Origin: Corallococcus coralloides DSM 2259
GTDB lineage: Bacteria > Myxococcota > Myxococcia > Myxococcales > Myxococcaceae
Direction of reading: 5' to 3'
Length of the DNA stretch: 64,000 bases
Assembly: GCF_000255295.1 (NCBI RefSeq)
Contig: NC_017030.1
Span: forward strand, 10,016,620-10,080,619
Shown one piece after another: positions 7,883 through 16,076 of the stretch. Under the pieces are notes generated by a model. It was not told where the DNA came from. It did no database searches and saw only the letters and a program-made list of their open reading frames with translations. Position 1 is the first letter of the stretch; every line of letters starts with the position of its first letter. The position numbers were made by a program, and so were the translations under genes.

Positions 7883-9154
7883 GTGCGCCGTTTCGTGCCG
7901 CCGTGGATGTGGGTGTTGCTGCTGTTGGGGCCCGTGGGGGCCTTCGCCGACGCGGGGGCGCCAGAGCGCGGGTCGCCGTTGCTGGACCTGTTGCCGCCGG
8001 TGTTCTTCACGCGCCCGCTGTGGGTGCTGGAGACGTGGCAGTGGCTGGGGCTGGCGGTGGTGCTCGTGGGGGCGTGGGGGCTGGGGCGGCTGGTGGAGGC
8101 GGTGACGCTGCGGGTGGGTGCCCGGGCGGCGGGGCTGACGAAGTCCGGCTGGGATGACGAGCTGCTGGCGGCGGGCAAGGGGAGCATCCGCTTCGTGCTG
8201 GCGGGGATGCTGGTGGCGGCGGGCGCGCGGGCCCTGCGGATGCCGCCCGAGGCCGAGGCGGCGGTGGACCTGGGGGCGCGCTCGGTCATCATCGTGGCGG
8301 TGGCGCTGTTCATGCTGCGCTTCTTCACGCGGGCCGCGCGGTTCGTGGAGGCCAAGGTCGCGAAGTCGCCGGAGGGCACGGACGTGGCGCGGGTGCGCGG
8401 GCTGCGCACGCAGCTGGCCATCCTGCGGCGCGTGGTGGAGGTGGCGGTGGTGCTGGTGGCCGCGTCGCTCTTGCTCCTCCAGTTCGAGGCGGTGCGCAAC
8501 GTGGGCGTGTCGCTGCTGGCGTCCGCGGGCATTGCCGGCCTGGCCATTGGCCTTGCCGCGCAGAAGTCGCTGTCCACGCTGTTCGCGGGCATCCAGCTGT
8601 CCATCACGCAGCCCATGCGCATTGGCGACACGGTCATCATCGAGAACGAGTGGGGGTGGATCGAGGAGATCACCCTCACCTACGTCGTCGTGAAGGTGTG
8701 GGACCTGCGCCGGCTGGTCATCCCCATCACGCAGTTCCTGGAGAAGCCGTTCCAGAACTGGAGCAAGGTGTCGCCGGAAATCCTGGGCACGGCGGAGCTG
8801 TACGTGGACTTCCGCACGGACGTGCCCGCGGTGCGCGCGGAGCTCAAGCGCATCCTGGAGCAGGAGTCCAAGGGGCTGTGGGACGGCAAGGTGCAGGGGC
8901 TCCAGGTGACGGACCTGAGCGAGCGCACCATGAAGCTGCGCGCCCTGGTGAGCGCGGCGGACTCCGGCAAGGCGTTCGACCTGCGCTGCCTGGTGCGCGA
9001 GAAGCTGGTGGCCTACCTCCAGGCCCAGCCGCACGGACTGCCGCTCCTGCGCGCGGAGGCCACGCCCCTGCCCTTCCCGGAGGAGAAGGCCGCGGGACCG
9101 GCGCTGCTCGCCGCGCGGGCGGGCAACAACGCTCGCGCGGAGCCGCAGCGCTGA
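7883..9154 (+). CDS. MscS-family mechanosensitive ion channel
   Basis: A 423-residue protein. The N-terminal signal-like helix (RFVPPWMWVLLLLGPVGAFA) is followed by three or more membrane segments, and then the pore helix and beta domain typical of MscS: ASAGIAGLAIGLAAQKSLST, FAGIQLSITQPMRIGDTVII, then EEITLTYVVVKVWDLRRLVIP. These features define small-conductance mechanosensitive channels that release solutes on osmotic downshock. The start is GTG at 7883, preceded by GGGGAGAG at a suitable distance; the frame continues upstream without a plausible start. A strong inverted repeat follows the stop codon and probably terminates transcription. Confidence 0.9.
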   Translation: MRRFVPPWMWVLLLLGPVGAFADAGAPERGSPLLDLLPPVFFTRPLWVLETWQWLGLAVVLVGAWGLGRLVEAVTLRVGARAAGLTKSGWDDELLAAGKGSIRFVLAGMLVAAGARALRMPPEAEAAVDLGARSVIIVAVALFMLRFFTRAARFVEAKVAKSPEGTDVARVRGLRTQLAILRRVVEVAVVLVAASLLLLQFEAVRNVGVSLLASAGIAGLAIGLAAQKSLSTLFAGIQLSITQPMRIGDTVIIENEWGWIEEITLTYVVVKVWDLRRLVIPITQFLEKPFQNWSKVSPEILGTAELYVDFRTDVPAVRAELKRILEQESKGLWDGKVQGLQVTDLSERTMKLRALVSAADSGKAFDLRCLVREKLVAYLQAQPHGLPLLRAEATPLPFPEEKAAGPALLAARAGNNARAEPQR

Positions 9155-9170
9155 AGTGAAGTTCGGAGGA

Positions 9171-9203
9171 GACACACGCTCCAGTGGATCCGGAGCGTGT
9201 GTC
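9171..9203. terminator. Hairpin between convergent genes, likely bidirectional terminator
   Basis: Two perfect 12-base arms, GACACACGCTCC (9171-9182) and its complement (9192-9203), surround a 9-base loop. It lies between the MscS stop (9154) and the oppositely oriented gene ending at 9205. There is no T-tract, so the terminator role is inferred from position and stem strength. Confidence 0.65.
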
Positions 9204-9204
9204 C

Positions 9205-10758
9205 CTACCGTTCAATCCGGCAGAGCGCGACATCGAAGCCCGCGAGACGCACGGTCTTCACGTGCTCCAGCAGATTGACGACGCTGAAGAAGAAGAGCGT
9301 GTCCGCGAGCGCCCCCTGCTTCCGGGTCGCGATGGCGTAGACGACGCGCGGCGAGCCCTTCATCCCGTCGAAGTCCTTCGCGTTCCCGTAGTGGTCATGG
9401 AAGAACTTCCGGACCTTGTCCGCATGCGCCGGTACGGAGCGGAACAGGCGCGCGGACACGCTGCCCTGGCCGAACAGATGGCTCAGCGTGGCGGAGTCCT
9501 TCATGCTCTTCACGTGGATGAAGTCCCTGTTGGGGCTCAGCAGGTCGCAGACCTCCATCTTCCCCGTGTGGCCATCCGGGTAGAAGGGCTTCGCATCCAG
9601 CACCAGCCAGTTCTTCGTCTTGCCCACGTGCTTGTTGTACGCCCCCTCCTTCTTGAAGGTCTGGGTCCACTTCGGGAGCTGCAACTTCGCCGTGACATCG
9701 GCGATCTCGCGCACCCGCTCGCGCACCTTCGCGATGTAGTCCGTGTCGACGCGGAACCATTGCCCCAGGGACAGCAGGTAGGTCGCGCCCGCGTGCTCCA
9801 CCTGGGCCACCAGGTACCGGTGGAGGTTGTCATTCGACGTCAGGACCTCCCCTTCGTCGTTCAAGCCACGCACCCGGATCTTCTGGGGATCCAGCTGGGT
9901 TTCGGGATGGACCTCCAGGAAGGCGTAGACCCCCTCGATGTCCAGGTCCTCGAACTCCTGGGATTGATGCCCCTGCGACACCTTCCACCGGGTGATTCGC
10001 TCGTCCGGCATCTCCGGGAACGCAACGGCGAGCTCTTCGTGAGAACGGTCCCTCAGAAGCCCCACCAGCTCCGCTTCCAGCACGGGGATGAGCGAATTCC
10101 GCGCCTTGAGCGGCCGCAGGTAGTCGATGAAGCCGAAGTGCTTCTTGTACTGGGTCTTCCGGTACTGCGTGAGGAACGTCTGGCAGTGCGCCCCCAACTC
10201 CTCGACCGTGCACTTCAGGGACAGCTTGAGGGAGTCCGCGCCCACCATCTTCTTCGTCAGCGCGGTGGAGAGCGGGCGGCCGCTGACCTTCTGGAGCCAA
10301 TCCAGCTCCGTGCTGATGTCGAACTCGCCCACGTTCCGCCCCGCGTTGAGGTGCGTCCGGCGCTGACGGCTCACCCGGTCCACTCGGCGGGTGTCCACCA
10401 TGTCCAGCGCTTCGGGGTCCACTTCGTTGAGGACCACCTTGAGCCCGAAGTCCGGCTCGATGAGCGTCCGATCGATGGCGCCCAGCCCGAATCCGAACGT
10501 GAGCGCGAAGACGCGCCTGTCCACCTGGAGGAACATCACAAAGGCGTTGGACTGGTTCTTCAACCGGAGATCTTCCAGGTCGAAGGCCGTCCCCAGCCAG
10601 GGCATCCATTTGGGCGGGGTCGACCTGCTGGCCTGGACCCACGCGACACAGGGGAACGGAAGCGCCCCGTTCGGCTTCAGCTCGCGGTAACCCTCCTTGC
10701 GCTGAAGCTGGCCGAGTTCAGAGACACCATCGCGAAGCAGATAGACCGTCAGATGCAT
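9205..10758 (-). CDS. TIGR04141/DUF6119-like sporadically distributed protein
   Basis: A 517-residue soluble protein starting MHLTVYLLRDGVSELGQLQ. The N-terminal MxLTVYLLR-type opening, the length near 520-550 residues, and later blocks such as NKHVGKTKNWLVLDAK, EVCDLLSPNRDFIHVK and SATLSHLFGQGSVSARLFR match my recollection of the TIGR04141 (DUF6119) family, described as sporadically distributed and of unknown function. Patchy occurrence is typical of defence or mobile cargo genes, but no nuclease or NTPase motif is obvious. The ATG at 10758 is preferred to 10827 because it begins at the conserved N-terminus. It stands alone, downstream of a sigma-factor gene on the same strand. Signs of transfer are suggestive only. 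Confidence 0.7.
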   Translation of the reverse strand: MHLTVYLLRDGVSELGQLQRKEGYRELKPNGALPFPCVAWVQASRSTPPKWMPWLGTAFDLEDLRLKNQSNAFVMFLQVDRRVFALTFGFGLGAIDRTLIEPDFGLKVVLNEVDPEALDMVDTRRVDRVSRQRRTHLNAGRNVGEFDISTELDWLQKVSGRPLSTALTKKMVGADSLKLSLKCTVEELGAHCQTFLTQYRKTQYKKHFGFIDYLRPLKARNSLIPVLEAELVGLLRDRSHEELAVAFPEMPDERITRWKVSQGHQSQEFEDLDIEGVYAFLEVHPETQLDPQKIRVRGLNDEGEVLTSNDNLHRYLVAQVEHAGATYLLSLGQWFRVDTDYIAKVRERVREIADVTAKLQLPKWTQTFKKEGAYNKHVGKTKNWLVLDAKPFYPDGHTGKMEVCDLLSPNRDFIHVKSMKDSATLSHLFGQGSVSARLFRSVPAHADKVRKFFHDHYGNAKDFDGMKGSPRVVYAIATRKQGALADTLFFFSVVNLLEHVKTVRLAGFDVALCRIER

Positions 10759-10867
10759 GGGGAGCCCTACCGGTGATCCTCGAAGTGAGGAGCACCGACT
10801 CAACCCAGGGCCCGGCTCGCGAACCATTACTCTGAAGAGGTACCCGTCATCCCTCTTTCGGGGGGAC

Positions 10868-11416
10868 TCAGTGCCACGTGCCCACGGAGAGCCGGCGCTC
10901 CTCCGCGATGGGCTGGAGCCGCTCGCGCAGCTGTTCGCGCACCTGGTGCAGCCACCAGCCCACCGTGCCCGTGGAGCGGCCCACCTGGGCGCCGATGCTC
11001 ACGTAGGAGCGCCCCTGGGCTCTCAGGTGGAAGACCTCCCGCTGCTGCGGCGGGAGGCGCTCCACCGCTTCGCGCAGGTCCTTCTCCTGGATGAAGGTCC
11101 AGAGCTCGCCGCCCTCGGCCTCCTCCGGGTCGTCCGCGAGCACCGTCACCCAGCCCGCGTTCACCGCCTTGCGCTGCTCCGCGCGGTGGTGGCGCAAGAG
11201 GCTGATGGCTCGCGTGTTGATGACCCGCCCCGTCCACGCACGGAAGGCCTCCGGCCCCTGCAGGTGCAGCCGCTCCTTCCACGCCTCGTCCAGCGCGTGC
11301 TGCACCAGGTCCTCCGCGTCCGCCGCGTTCCCCAGGATGCGCTGCGCGTGCTTCAAGAGCCCTGAACGGAATTGGATGACCAGCGCCGCGAACGTCTGCA
11401 TCTCATTGTCAGCCAT
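10868..11416 (-). CDS. ECF-type RNA polymerase sigma factor
   Basis: A 182-residue sigma-70-family protein of the extracytoplasmic-function class. Region 2 reads LLKHAQRILGNAADAEDLVQ followed by HALDEAWKERLHLQG; region 4 reads EAVERLPPQQREVFHLRAQG and then SYVSIGAQVGRSTGTVGWWL. No anti-sigma gene is adjacent: the next gene downstream is the TIGR04141-like protein, 110 bp away. It therefore probably belongs to an orphan or partner-switching type. The ATG at 11416 (MADNEMQTF) is chosen over an in-frame ATG at 11563, since the family starts close to region 2. Confidence 0.88.
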   Translation of the reverse strand: MADNEMQTFAALVIQFRSGLLKHAQRILGNAADAEDLVQHALDEAWKERLHLQGPEAFRAWTGRVINTRAISLLRHHRAEQRKAVNAGWVTVLADDPEEAEGGELWTFIQEKDLREAVERLPPQQREVFHLRAQGRSYVSIGAQVGRSTGTVGWWLHQVREQLRERLQPIAEERRLSVGTWH

Positions 11417-11808
11417 GGAAGTGCCCCCCGAGCTCCGTTTCCGTGCAGGGCCATGATGACAAAGCCTTCCAATACGGACATGGCATTCTTTACCTGGATT
11501 ACCCAGAGTGTCTGGAAATCCTATCCCACCCGGCGATTTCCGCCTCCAACGTCGCGAATGCATCCAGTGTCTGTCTTTTGGATGTCCATCCAGGGCAGGT
11601 GCACATGGGTTTCCGACAGAAGCGCACCGGGGTGATCAGCAGCCGTCATCCCGGGCGGAGCCTCACGACGAAGGCCCTCCGGGGTGATTGACCTTGGGGC
11701 AAAACGCCCCGGTGTGGCGAGGCCCCCGGGCGGATGGGGCAGAACGCCCCCGCCTGATGCATGAAACACCTGTGAAAACACGGCAGGGTTCTTGCTGACA
11801 CGCCTCCC
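11417..11808. other. 392-bp intergenic region with twin short hairpins
   Basis: This divergent region separates the sigma-factor gene from the DUF6445-like gene. No gene is supported. It contains two near-identical stem-loops, GGGGCAAAACGCCCC at 11696-11710 and GGGGCAGAACGCCCC at 11736-11750, 40 bp apart. Promoters for both flanking genes should lie here, but none is clear by eye. Confidence 0.5.
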
Positions 11809-12501
11809 ATGCTCGAATCACGGCGCCCGGAGTCGGCCGTCCGCGACGTGCTTCCCTACCGGAAGCCGAAGCTGGGACGGGACTACTGGATCAAGGACAA
11901 CGCGCTGCCCAACGCGCTGGAGGTCTACGAGCGCAACCTGGCCCGCGAGGACTGGACGATGGGCGCCCCGTGGCGGCCCGAAATCTGGCCCGGCATCCGC
12001 GCCCCCCACGCGCTCACGCCCGCGGAGTTGGCGCCCATCGAGCAATGGATTTGCGAACAGGCCGGCGTGCGCGCCCTCAAGCAGGAGTCTCCCGCGCAGG
12101 GCTCGCTGTCCCACAACCACGTGCAGCTCGTGGGGGAGAAGGAGTCCACCGCGAAGCCGCACGTGGACTCGCTGGCGCTGTGCGACTTCGCGGGCGTCAT
12201 CTACCTGCACCCGAAGCCGCCCGTGAAACACGTGGGCACGTCCTTCTACCGGCTGCGCATGCCCGGCGGCGGCCTGGGCGGCAACACCTGCCCTCCGGGC
12301 TGCGTCAACCTCACCCAGGCCTTCGGCGTGACGAAGCTGCCCGCGAACGCGTGGGCGCAGGACCTGGAGGTGGAGAACGTCTTCAACCGCCTCATCGTCT
12401 ACCGAGCCGACTTCGTGCACTCGGCGACCGCGTACTTCGGGCAGGGCGACAAGCGCAGCAAGCGCGCCACCGCCCTGTTCTTCTGGAAGGCCGTGCGCTG
12501 A
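11809..12501 (+). CDS. DUF6445-like protein, putative Fe(II)/2-oxoglutarate-type oxygenase fold
   Basis: A 230-residue soluble protein. It shows a facial-triad-like pattern: PHVDSLALCDFAGVIYLHP (H-x-D), then NRLIVYRADFVHSATAYFG with a distal His, and a following Arg in KRATALFFW. This H-x-D...H...R layout is the one used by 2-oxoglutarate dioxygenases of the prolyl-hydroxylase type, and I recall it in DUF6445. Substrate is unknown. The gene converges on epsE, whose stop is 3 bp away, and sits within the eps region, but no evidence ties it to polysaccharide synthesis. The ATG at 11809 follows a weak Shine-Dalgarno region. Confidence 0.7.
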   Translation: MLESRRPESAVRDVLPYRKPKLGRDYWIKDNALPNALEVYERNLAREDWTMGAPWRPEIWPGIRAPHALTPAELAPIEQWICEQAGVRALKQESPAQGSLSHNHVQLVGEKESTAKPHVDSLALCDFAGVIYLHPKPPVKHVGTSFYRLRMPGGGLGGNTCPPGCVNLTQAFGVTKLPANAWAQDLEVENVFNRLIVYRADFVHSATAYFGQGDKRSKRATALFFWKAVR

Positions 12502-12504
12502 AGG

Positions 12505-13719
12505 CTACGCGAGCATCCGCGCCAGCATGTCCGCGCTGCGCTCGCTGCTGAACTGCTCCTCCACCTTGCGGCGGCCGGCCTCGCCCAGCCGCACCGCTTC
12601 GGCCGGGTCCCGCGCCAGCTTCTCCAGCTTCTCCGCCAGCACGGCGGGCGCCTGCGGCGGCACCAGCACGCCGTCCACGCCGTCGTCCACCAGCTCCTTC
12701 ACGCCGCCCGCGCCCGTCACCACCACCGGCGCGCGCATGGCCATGGCCTCCATGATGGCCACGCCCAGCGGCTCCTGGAGGCTCGCCAGCGCGAACAGGT
12801 GCGAGCGCTGGATGCCGTCCTTCACCACGTCCTCGCTCACCGCGCCCAGGAGCGTCACCGCGTCCGTGAGGCCGTCCTGCGCGAGCTTCGCCTCCAGCAC
12901 CTTGCGGTACGTGGTGCCGCCCGCTTCGTCCTCGCCCGCGATGGACAGCCGCGCGTCGATGCCCTTCTTGCGCAGCATCCCCACCGCGTCGATGAGGTCC
13001 GCGTGCCCCTTGCACGGGTTCAGCCGGCCGCACGCGAACAGCCGCAGCGGGCCCTCTCCGGACCACGGCTCGTAGGGCACCGTGCGCTGGAAGCGCGACA
13101 GCTCCACGCCCATGGGCGCCAGTTCAATCCGGTCCGGCAGGCTCCCCGCCAGTTCCTGGCGCACTTCACCCAGCAGCTTCTTCGTGATGACGAAGGCGAA
13201 CTTCGCGTGCCGCCACTTCTCCCGCTGGTTCGGCCCGTAGTCGTCCAGCGGCCCGTGCAGCGTCATGCTGTACGTGAGCCCGGACAACAGGTGCGCGAAC
13301 ATGGCCACGTGCGCCGCGTTGGCACAGGAGTGCACGTGCACGTGCGTCCAGCCGCGCTCGCGCGCCAGCGACGCCAGCCGGCCGCCCATCACCGCGAACG
13401 CCACCAGCTGCGCGCGGCCCTTCGGATCCAGGCCCTCTGCCCTCGCGATGGAGGCCAGCACCCGCGCCCAGCCCGTGGGCATGGCCCGGGCAATCTCCAG
13501 CGCGGCCCGCAGCACGCCCAGCGGGGGCGGCGGCGCCAGGTACTCCGTGCGCGACATGGCCTCGCGCGCCCAGCTGTGGCTGATGATGCGCGCGGGCGGC
13601 GGACGGGTGGACACCAGCTCCGGTGACACGCCCTTCCCCGGCAGCGCCTGCAGCTCGCGCCAGAAGAAGATGTGGGTCTGTCCGGGGAACTCGGGAATCA
13701 GGTAGCCGATCTTCTGCAC
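12505..13719 (-). CDS. epsE: Glycosyltransferase, EPS locus (GT4 type)
   Basis: A 404-residue GT-B glycosyltransferase. Opening QKIGYLIPEFPGQTHIFFWR is typical of family-4 enzymes; the C-terminal half has GPLRLFACGRLNPCKGHADL, RLSIAGEDEAGG and the EX7E-like FALASLQEPLGVAIMEAMAM, followed by PVVVTGAGGVKELVDDGVDG. It should add one sugar to the EPS repeat unit at the cytoplasmic membrane face. The GTG at 13719 is favoured because a GGAAGAGG stretch lies just upstream and the protein begins at the conserved domain; an upstream ATG at 13749 adds only non-homologous residues. Assignment as epsE rests on gene order relative to epsD, epsC, epsB and epsA. Confidence 0.85.
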   Translation of the reverse strand: MQKIGYLIPEFPGQTHIFFWRELQALPGKGVSPELVSTRPPPARIISHSWAREAMSRTEYLAPPPPLGVLRAALEIARAMPTGWARVLASIARAEGLDPKGRAQLVAFAVMGGRLASLARERGWTHVHVHSCANAAHVAMFAHLLSGLTYSMTLHGPLDDYGPNQREKWRHAKFAFVITKKLLGEVRQELAGSLPDRIELAPMGVELSRFQRTVPYEPWSGEGPLRLFACGRLNPCKGHADLIDAVGMLRKKGIDARLSIAGEDEAGGTTYRKVLEAKLAQDGLTDAVTLLGAVSEDVVKDGIQRSHLFALASLQEPLGVAIMEAMAMRAPVVVTGAGGVKELVDDGVDGVLVPPQAPAVLAEKLEKLARDPAEAVRLGEAGRRKVEEQFSSERSADMLARMLA

Positions 13720-13911
13720 GCCTCTTCCATAACATGCCGCATCCCCCACGCCCCCGGGCTCCGGCGGCTGAGCCGCGCGCTTCCCCTCGCCGCGCTGGAG
13801 ACTCGGGGGGTGTCAGCCATGACAGCAGACCGGCGGCGCGCTCCTTCGCCTGCCCGCCCGCCCGGGTCGTTGGGTGATGACGCCTCATTGCGTTATACCG
13901 TGCGCGCTCCC

Positions 13912-14433
13912 ATGTCCGCCGATTCGAGCCCCCCGACGCCCGCCGAGGAGACCCCGCCCGCCAGCGCCGTGCCCTCGCCGGAGCTGTCGCGGCTGTGGTT
14001 CGCGCTGGACCGCCGCGCCTGGAACTACCTGGTCGTCGTCCCTGCCCACCCCGGTGCCCCGGCGCAGGACGCGGCCCAGGCCCTGATGGAGGCCGGTGCG
14101 CCCTACCCGGAGCCGCCCCTGCGCCTGGTGGACGCCACCGGCATCGAGCCCGCCGGCGCTCCGCGCATGGTCCAGGAGGTGCGCCGCCGCGTGGAGCAGG
14201 GCGAGCGGGTCATCGTGGTCATCGACTCGCTCATCACGCACCCGGCGAGCCTCCCGCTGGCCCTGGCCGCGGACACCGCCCTCCTGGTCGTCACCCTGGG
14301 CGAGACGGACTTCGGCTCCGCGCAGAAGACCCTCACCCTGGTGGGCGAGGACCGCTTCGCCGGCAGCGTCACCTTCCCGCGTCCCACGAAGAAGCAGAAG
14401 CGCGCCGACGCGGCCAAGAAGAAGAAGCCATGA
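13912..14433 (+). CDS. Degenerate BY-kinase/ParA-like protein lacking Walker A
   Basis: A 173-residue protein beginning MSADSSPPTPAEETPPASAV. After a Pro-rich tail, the segment YLVVVPAHPGAPAQDAAQAL occupies the place where a P-loop would sit but has no GK[ST]. Later blocks VIVVIDSLITHPASLPLALA and ADTALLVVTLGETDFGSAQK resemble the Walker-B and switch regions of bacterial tyrosine kinases (Wzc C-terminal domains). It ends with a basic KKQKRADAAKKKKP tail. The stop overlaps the epsD start (ATGA at 14430-14433), so it is co-translated with epsD. I infer a regulatory or scaffold role in EPS synthesis; the fold assignment is tentative. Confidence 0.72.
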   Translation: MSADSSPPTPAEETPPASAVPSPELSRLWFALDRRAWNYLVVVPAHPGAPAQDAAQALMEAGAPYPEPPLRLVDATGIEPAGAPRMVQEVRRRVEQGERVIVVIDSLITHPASLPLALAADTALLVVTLGETDFGSAQKTLTLVGEDRFAGSVTFPRPTKKQKRADAAKKKKP

Positions 14434-15467
14434 GCCCTTCCGACTCCCCCGCTGCTCCGGCCCCCCGGCTCAGCGTCGTCATCGCCACGTACAACCGGCT
14501 GCCCCTCATCACCCGGCTGCTCCAGCAGCTGGCCGGACAGACGCTGCCGCCCGAGGAGTTCGAGGTCGTGGTGGTGGACGACGGCTCCGCCTCCGACGTG
14601 AAGGGCCCGCTCTCCGCGCTCAAGCTGCCCTACACCCTGCGCGTGGAGGTGCAGCAGAACGCGGGCGCCGCCGCCGCGCGGCACCGGGGCGTGCTGGCCG
14701 CCCGGGGCGCCACGGTGCTCGTCACGGATGACGACATGCAGGTGGCCTCCGACTTCCTCGCGCGCCACCTGGCCCACCATCCGCCCGGCTCGCGCAACGT
14801 GGTGCTGGGCCGCATCCGGCCGGATCCCGAAATCGGGGAGATGCCCCTCTTCGAGCGCTGGTACGCGCACCTCAACAACCGCATGGCCGAGGAGCTGTCC
14901 GTCCCCGGCGTGAAGGCGCACGGCAACCACCTGTACACGGGCAACGTGTCCTTCCCCCGCGCGGACTACGTGGGCGTGGGCGGCTTCGACAAGACGCTGG
15001 GCCAGTCCGAGGACGTGGAGCTGGGCGTGCGCCTGGAGAAGGCCGGCTGCGCGTTCCTCTTCGCGCCGGACGCGTACGTGCTGCACGGCAGCGACCACGT
15101 CAGCTTCGAGAAGTGGATCCGCCGCGCCCACCGCTACGGCATGTTCGACACCCACGTCTCCGTGAAGCACCCGGACGTGAAGGGCGTGAACCCGTGGCGC
15201 CTCTTCTTCGAGACGAACCTGCTCTCACGCCCGCTGCTCGCCTCCGCGGTGGTGGCCCCCGAGGCGTCGCGCAAGCTGACGGAGGCCGTGGTGAAGGCCT
15301 CCAGCGTGGCGGACAAGCTGGGGCTCACGGGCGCCGCGTTCGCGGGCACCTCCGTGGCGTACGGCATGGAGTACCTGCGCGGTGCCCGCACGGAGGCCGG
15401 CGGCTGGGTGGGCGTCGCCAAGGGCGTCGCTCGCTACCTGCAGGGCCGGGGAAATCCCCAAGGATGA
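14430..15467 (+). CDS. epsD: Family 2 glycosyltransferase, EPS locus
   Basis: A 345-residue GT2 enzyme with GT-A fold. The N-terminus APRLSVVIATYNRLPLITRL leads to VVVDDGSASD and VTDDDMQVASDF, the metal-binding aspartates of the family. The acceptor-side block GNVSFPRADYVGVGGFDKTL is followed by SEDVELGVRLEKAG, which holds the ED dyad. It should transfer a sugar from a nucleotide donor to the growing lipid-linked EPS unit. Start and stop both overlap neighbours by ATGA junctions (14430 and 15464), showing tight translational coupling with the upstream kinase-like gene and epsC. Confidence 0.88.
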   Translation: MSPSDSPAAPAPRLSVVIATYNRLPLITRLLQQLAGQTLPPEEFEVVVVDDGSASDVKGPLSALKLPYTLRVEVQQNAGAAAARHRGVLAARGATVLVTDDDMQVASDFLARHLAHHPPGSRNVVLGRIRPDPEIGEMPLFERWYAHLNNRMAEELSVPGVKAHGNHLYTGNVSFPRADYVGVGGFDKTLGQSEDVELGVRLEKAGCAFLFAPDAYVLHGSDHVSFEKWIRRAHRYGMFDTHVSVKHPDVKGVNPWRLFFETNLLSRPLLASAVVAPEASRKLTEAVVKASSVADKLGLTGAAFAGTSVAYGMEYLRGARTEAGGWVGVAKGVARYLQGRGNPQG

Positions 15468-16009
15468 AAGCCATGTTCGGAGCCCTCATCTCGGACGCGC
15501 TGGAGATGGCCAAGGCGGCCACCGGTACGTCGGACGCGAAGTCCATCGCCAAGGTGGTGCTGACCAGCGACTCGTACCGCATCACCGCGCTCAACCGCGC
15601 GCGGGAGGCGGCGCTGGCCTTCCACATCCCGCTGGTGAACCACGTGCTGCGCGTGGCCCAGACGGCGGTGATGGGCATCGAAATCGGCAAGGACGTGACG
15701 CTGGGCAAGGGCGTGTACTTCGTGCACAGCCTGGGCGTCGTCATCGGCGGGGACGCGCGCATTGGCGACCGCGTGCGCTTCTACGGCAACAACACCGTGG
15801 GCACCGCCAAGGACAACGGCTACCCCACCATCGAGGACGACGTCTGGATTGGCGCGGGCGCCCGCATCCTGGGCCCCGTGCGCATTGGCGCCCGCTCGCG
15901 CATTGGCGCGAACGCCGTCGTGCTCCAGGACGTGCCGCCGGACAGCGTGGCGGTGGGCATCCCCGCGCGCATCTTCCCGCGCAAGGACCTGGACGAGGTC
16001 CCGCTGTAA
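15464..16009 (+). CDS. epsC: Serine acetyltransferase-like hexapeptide acyltransferase, EPS locus
   Basis: A 181-residue left-handed beta-helix acyltransferase. The C-terminal two thirds consist of hexapeptide repeats, for example IGKDVTLGKGVYFVHSLGVV, IGGDARIGDRVRFYGNNTVG and IGAGARILGPVRIGARSRIG. This is the CysE/LbH family; in an EPS cluster it more likely acetylates a sugar or its precursor than makes O-acetylserine. The catalytic His may be the one in FVHSLG. The ATG at 15464 overlaps the epsD stop. It is followed 67 bp later by epsB. Position matches epsC of Myxococcus xanthus as I recall it. Confidence 0.85.
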   Translation: MKAMFGALISDALEMAKAATGTSDAKSIAKVVLTSDSYRITALNRAREAALAFHIPLVNHVLRVAQTAVMGIEIGKDVTLGKGVYFVHSLGVVIGGDARIGDRVRFYGNNTVGTAKDNGYPTIEDDVWIGAGARILGPVRIGARSRIGANAVVLQDVPPDSVAVGIPARIFPRKDLDEVPL

Positions 16010-16076
16010 CCGTCGTGCCGTCGTTTGTTGATCCGCTGTTGCCGGGTTCGTTCCGGGGGATGCGTTGAGGAAGGTC

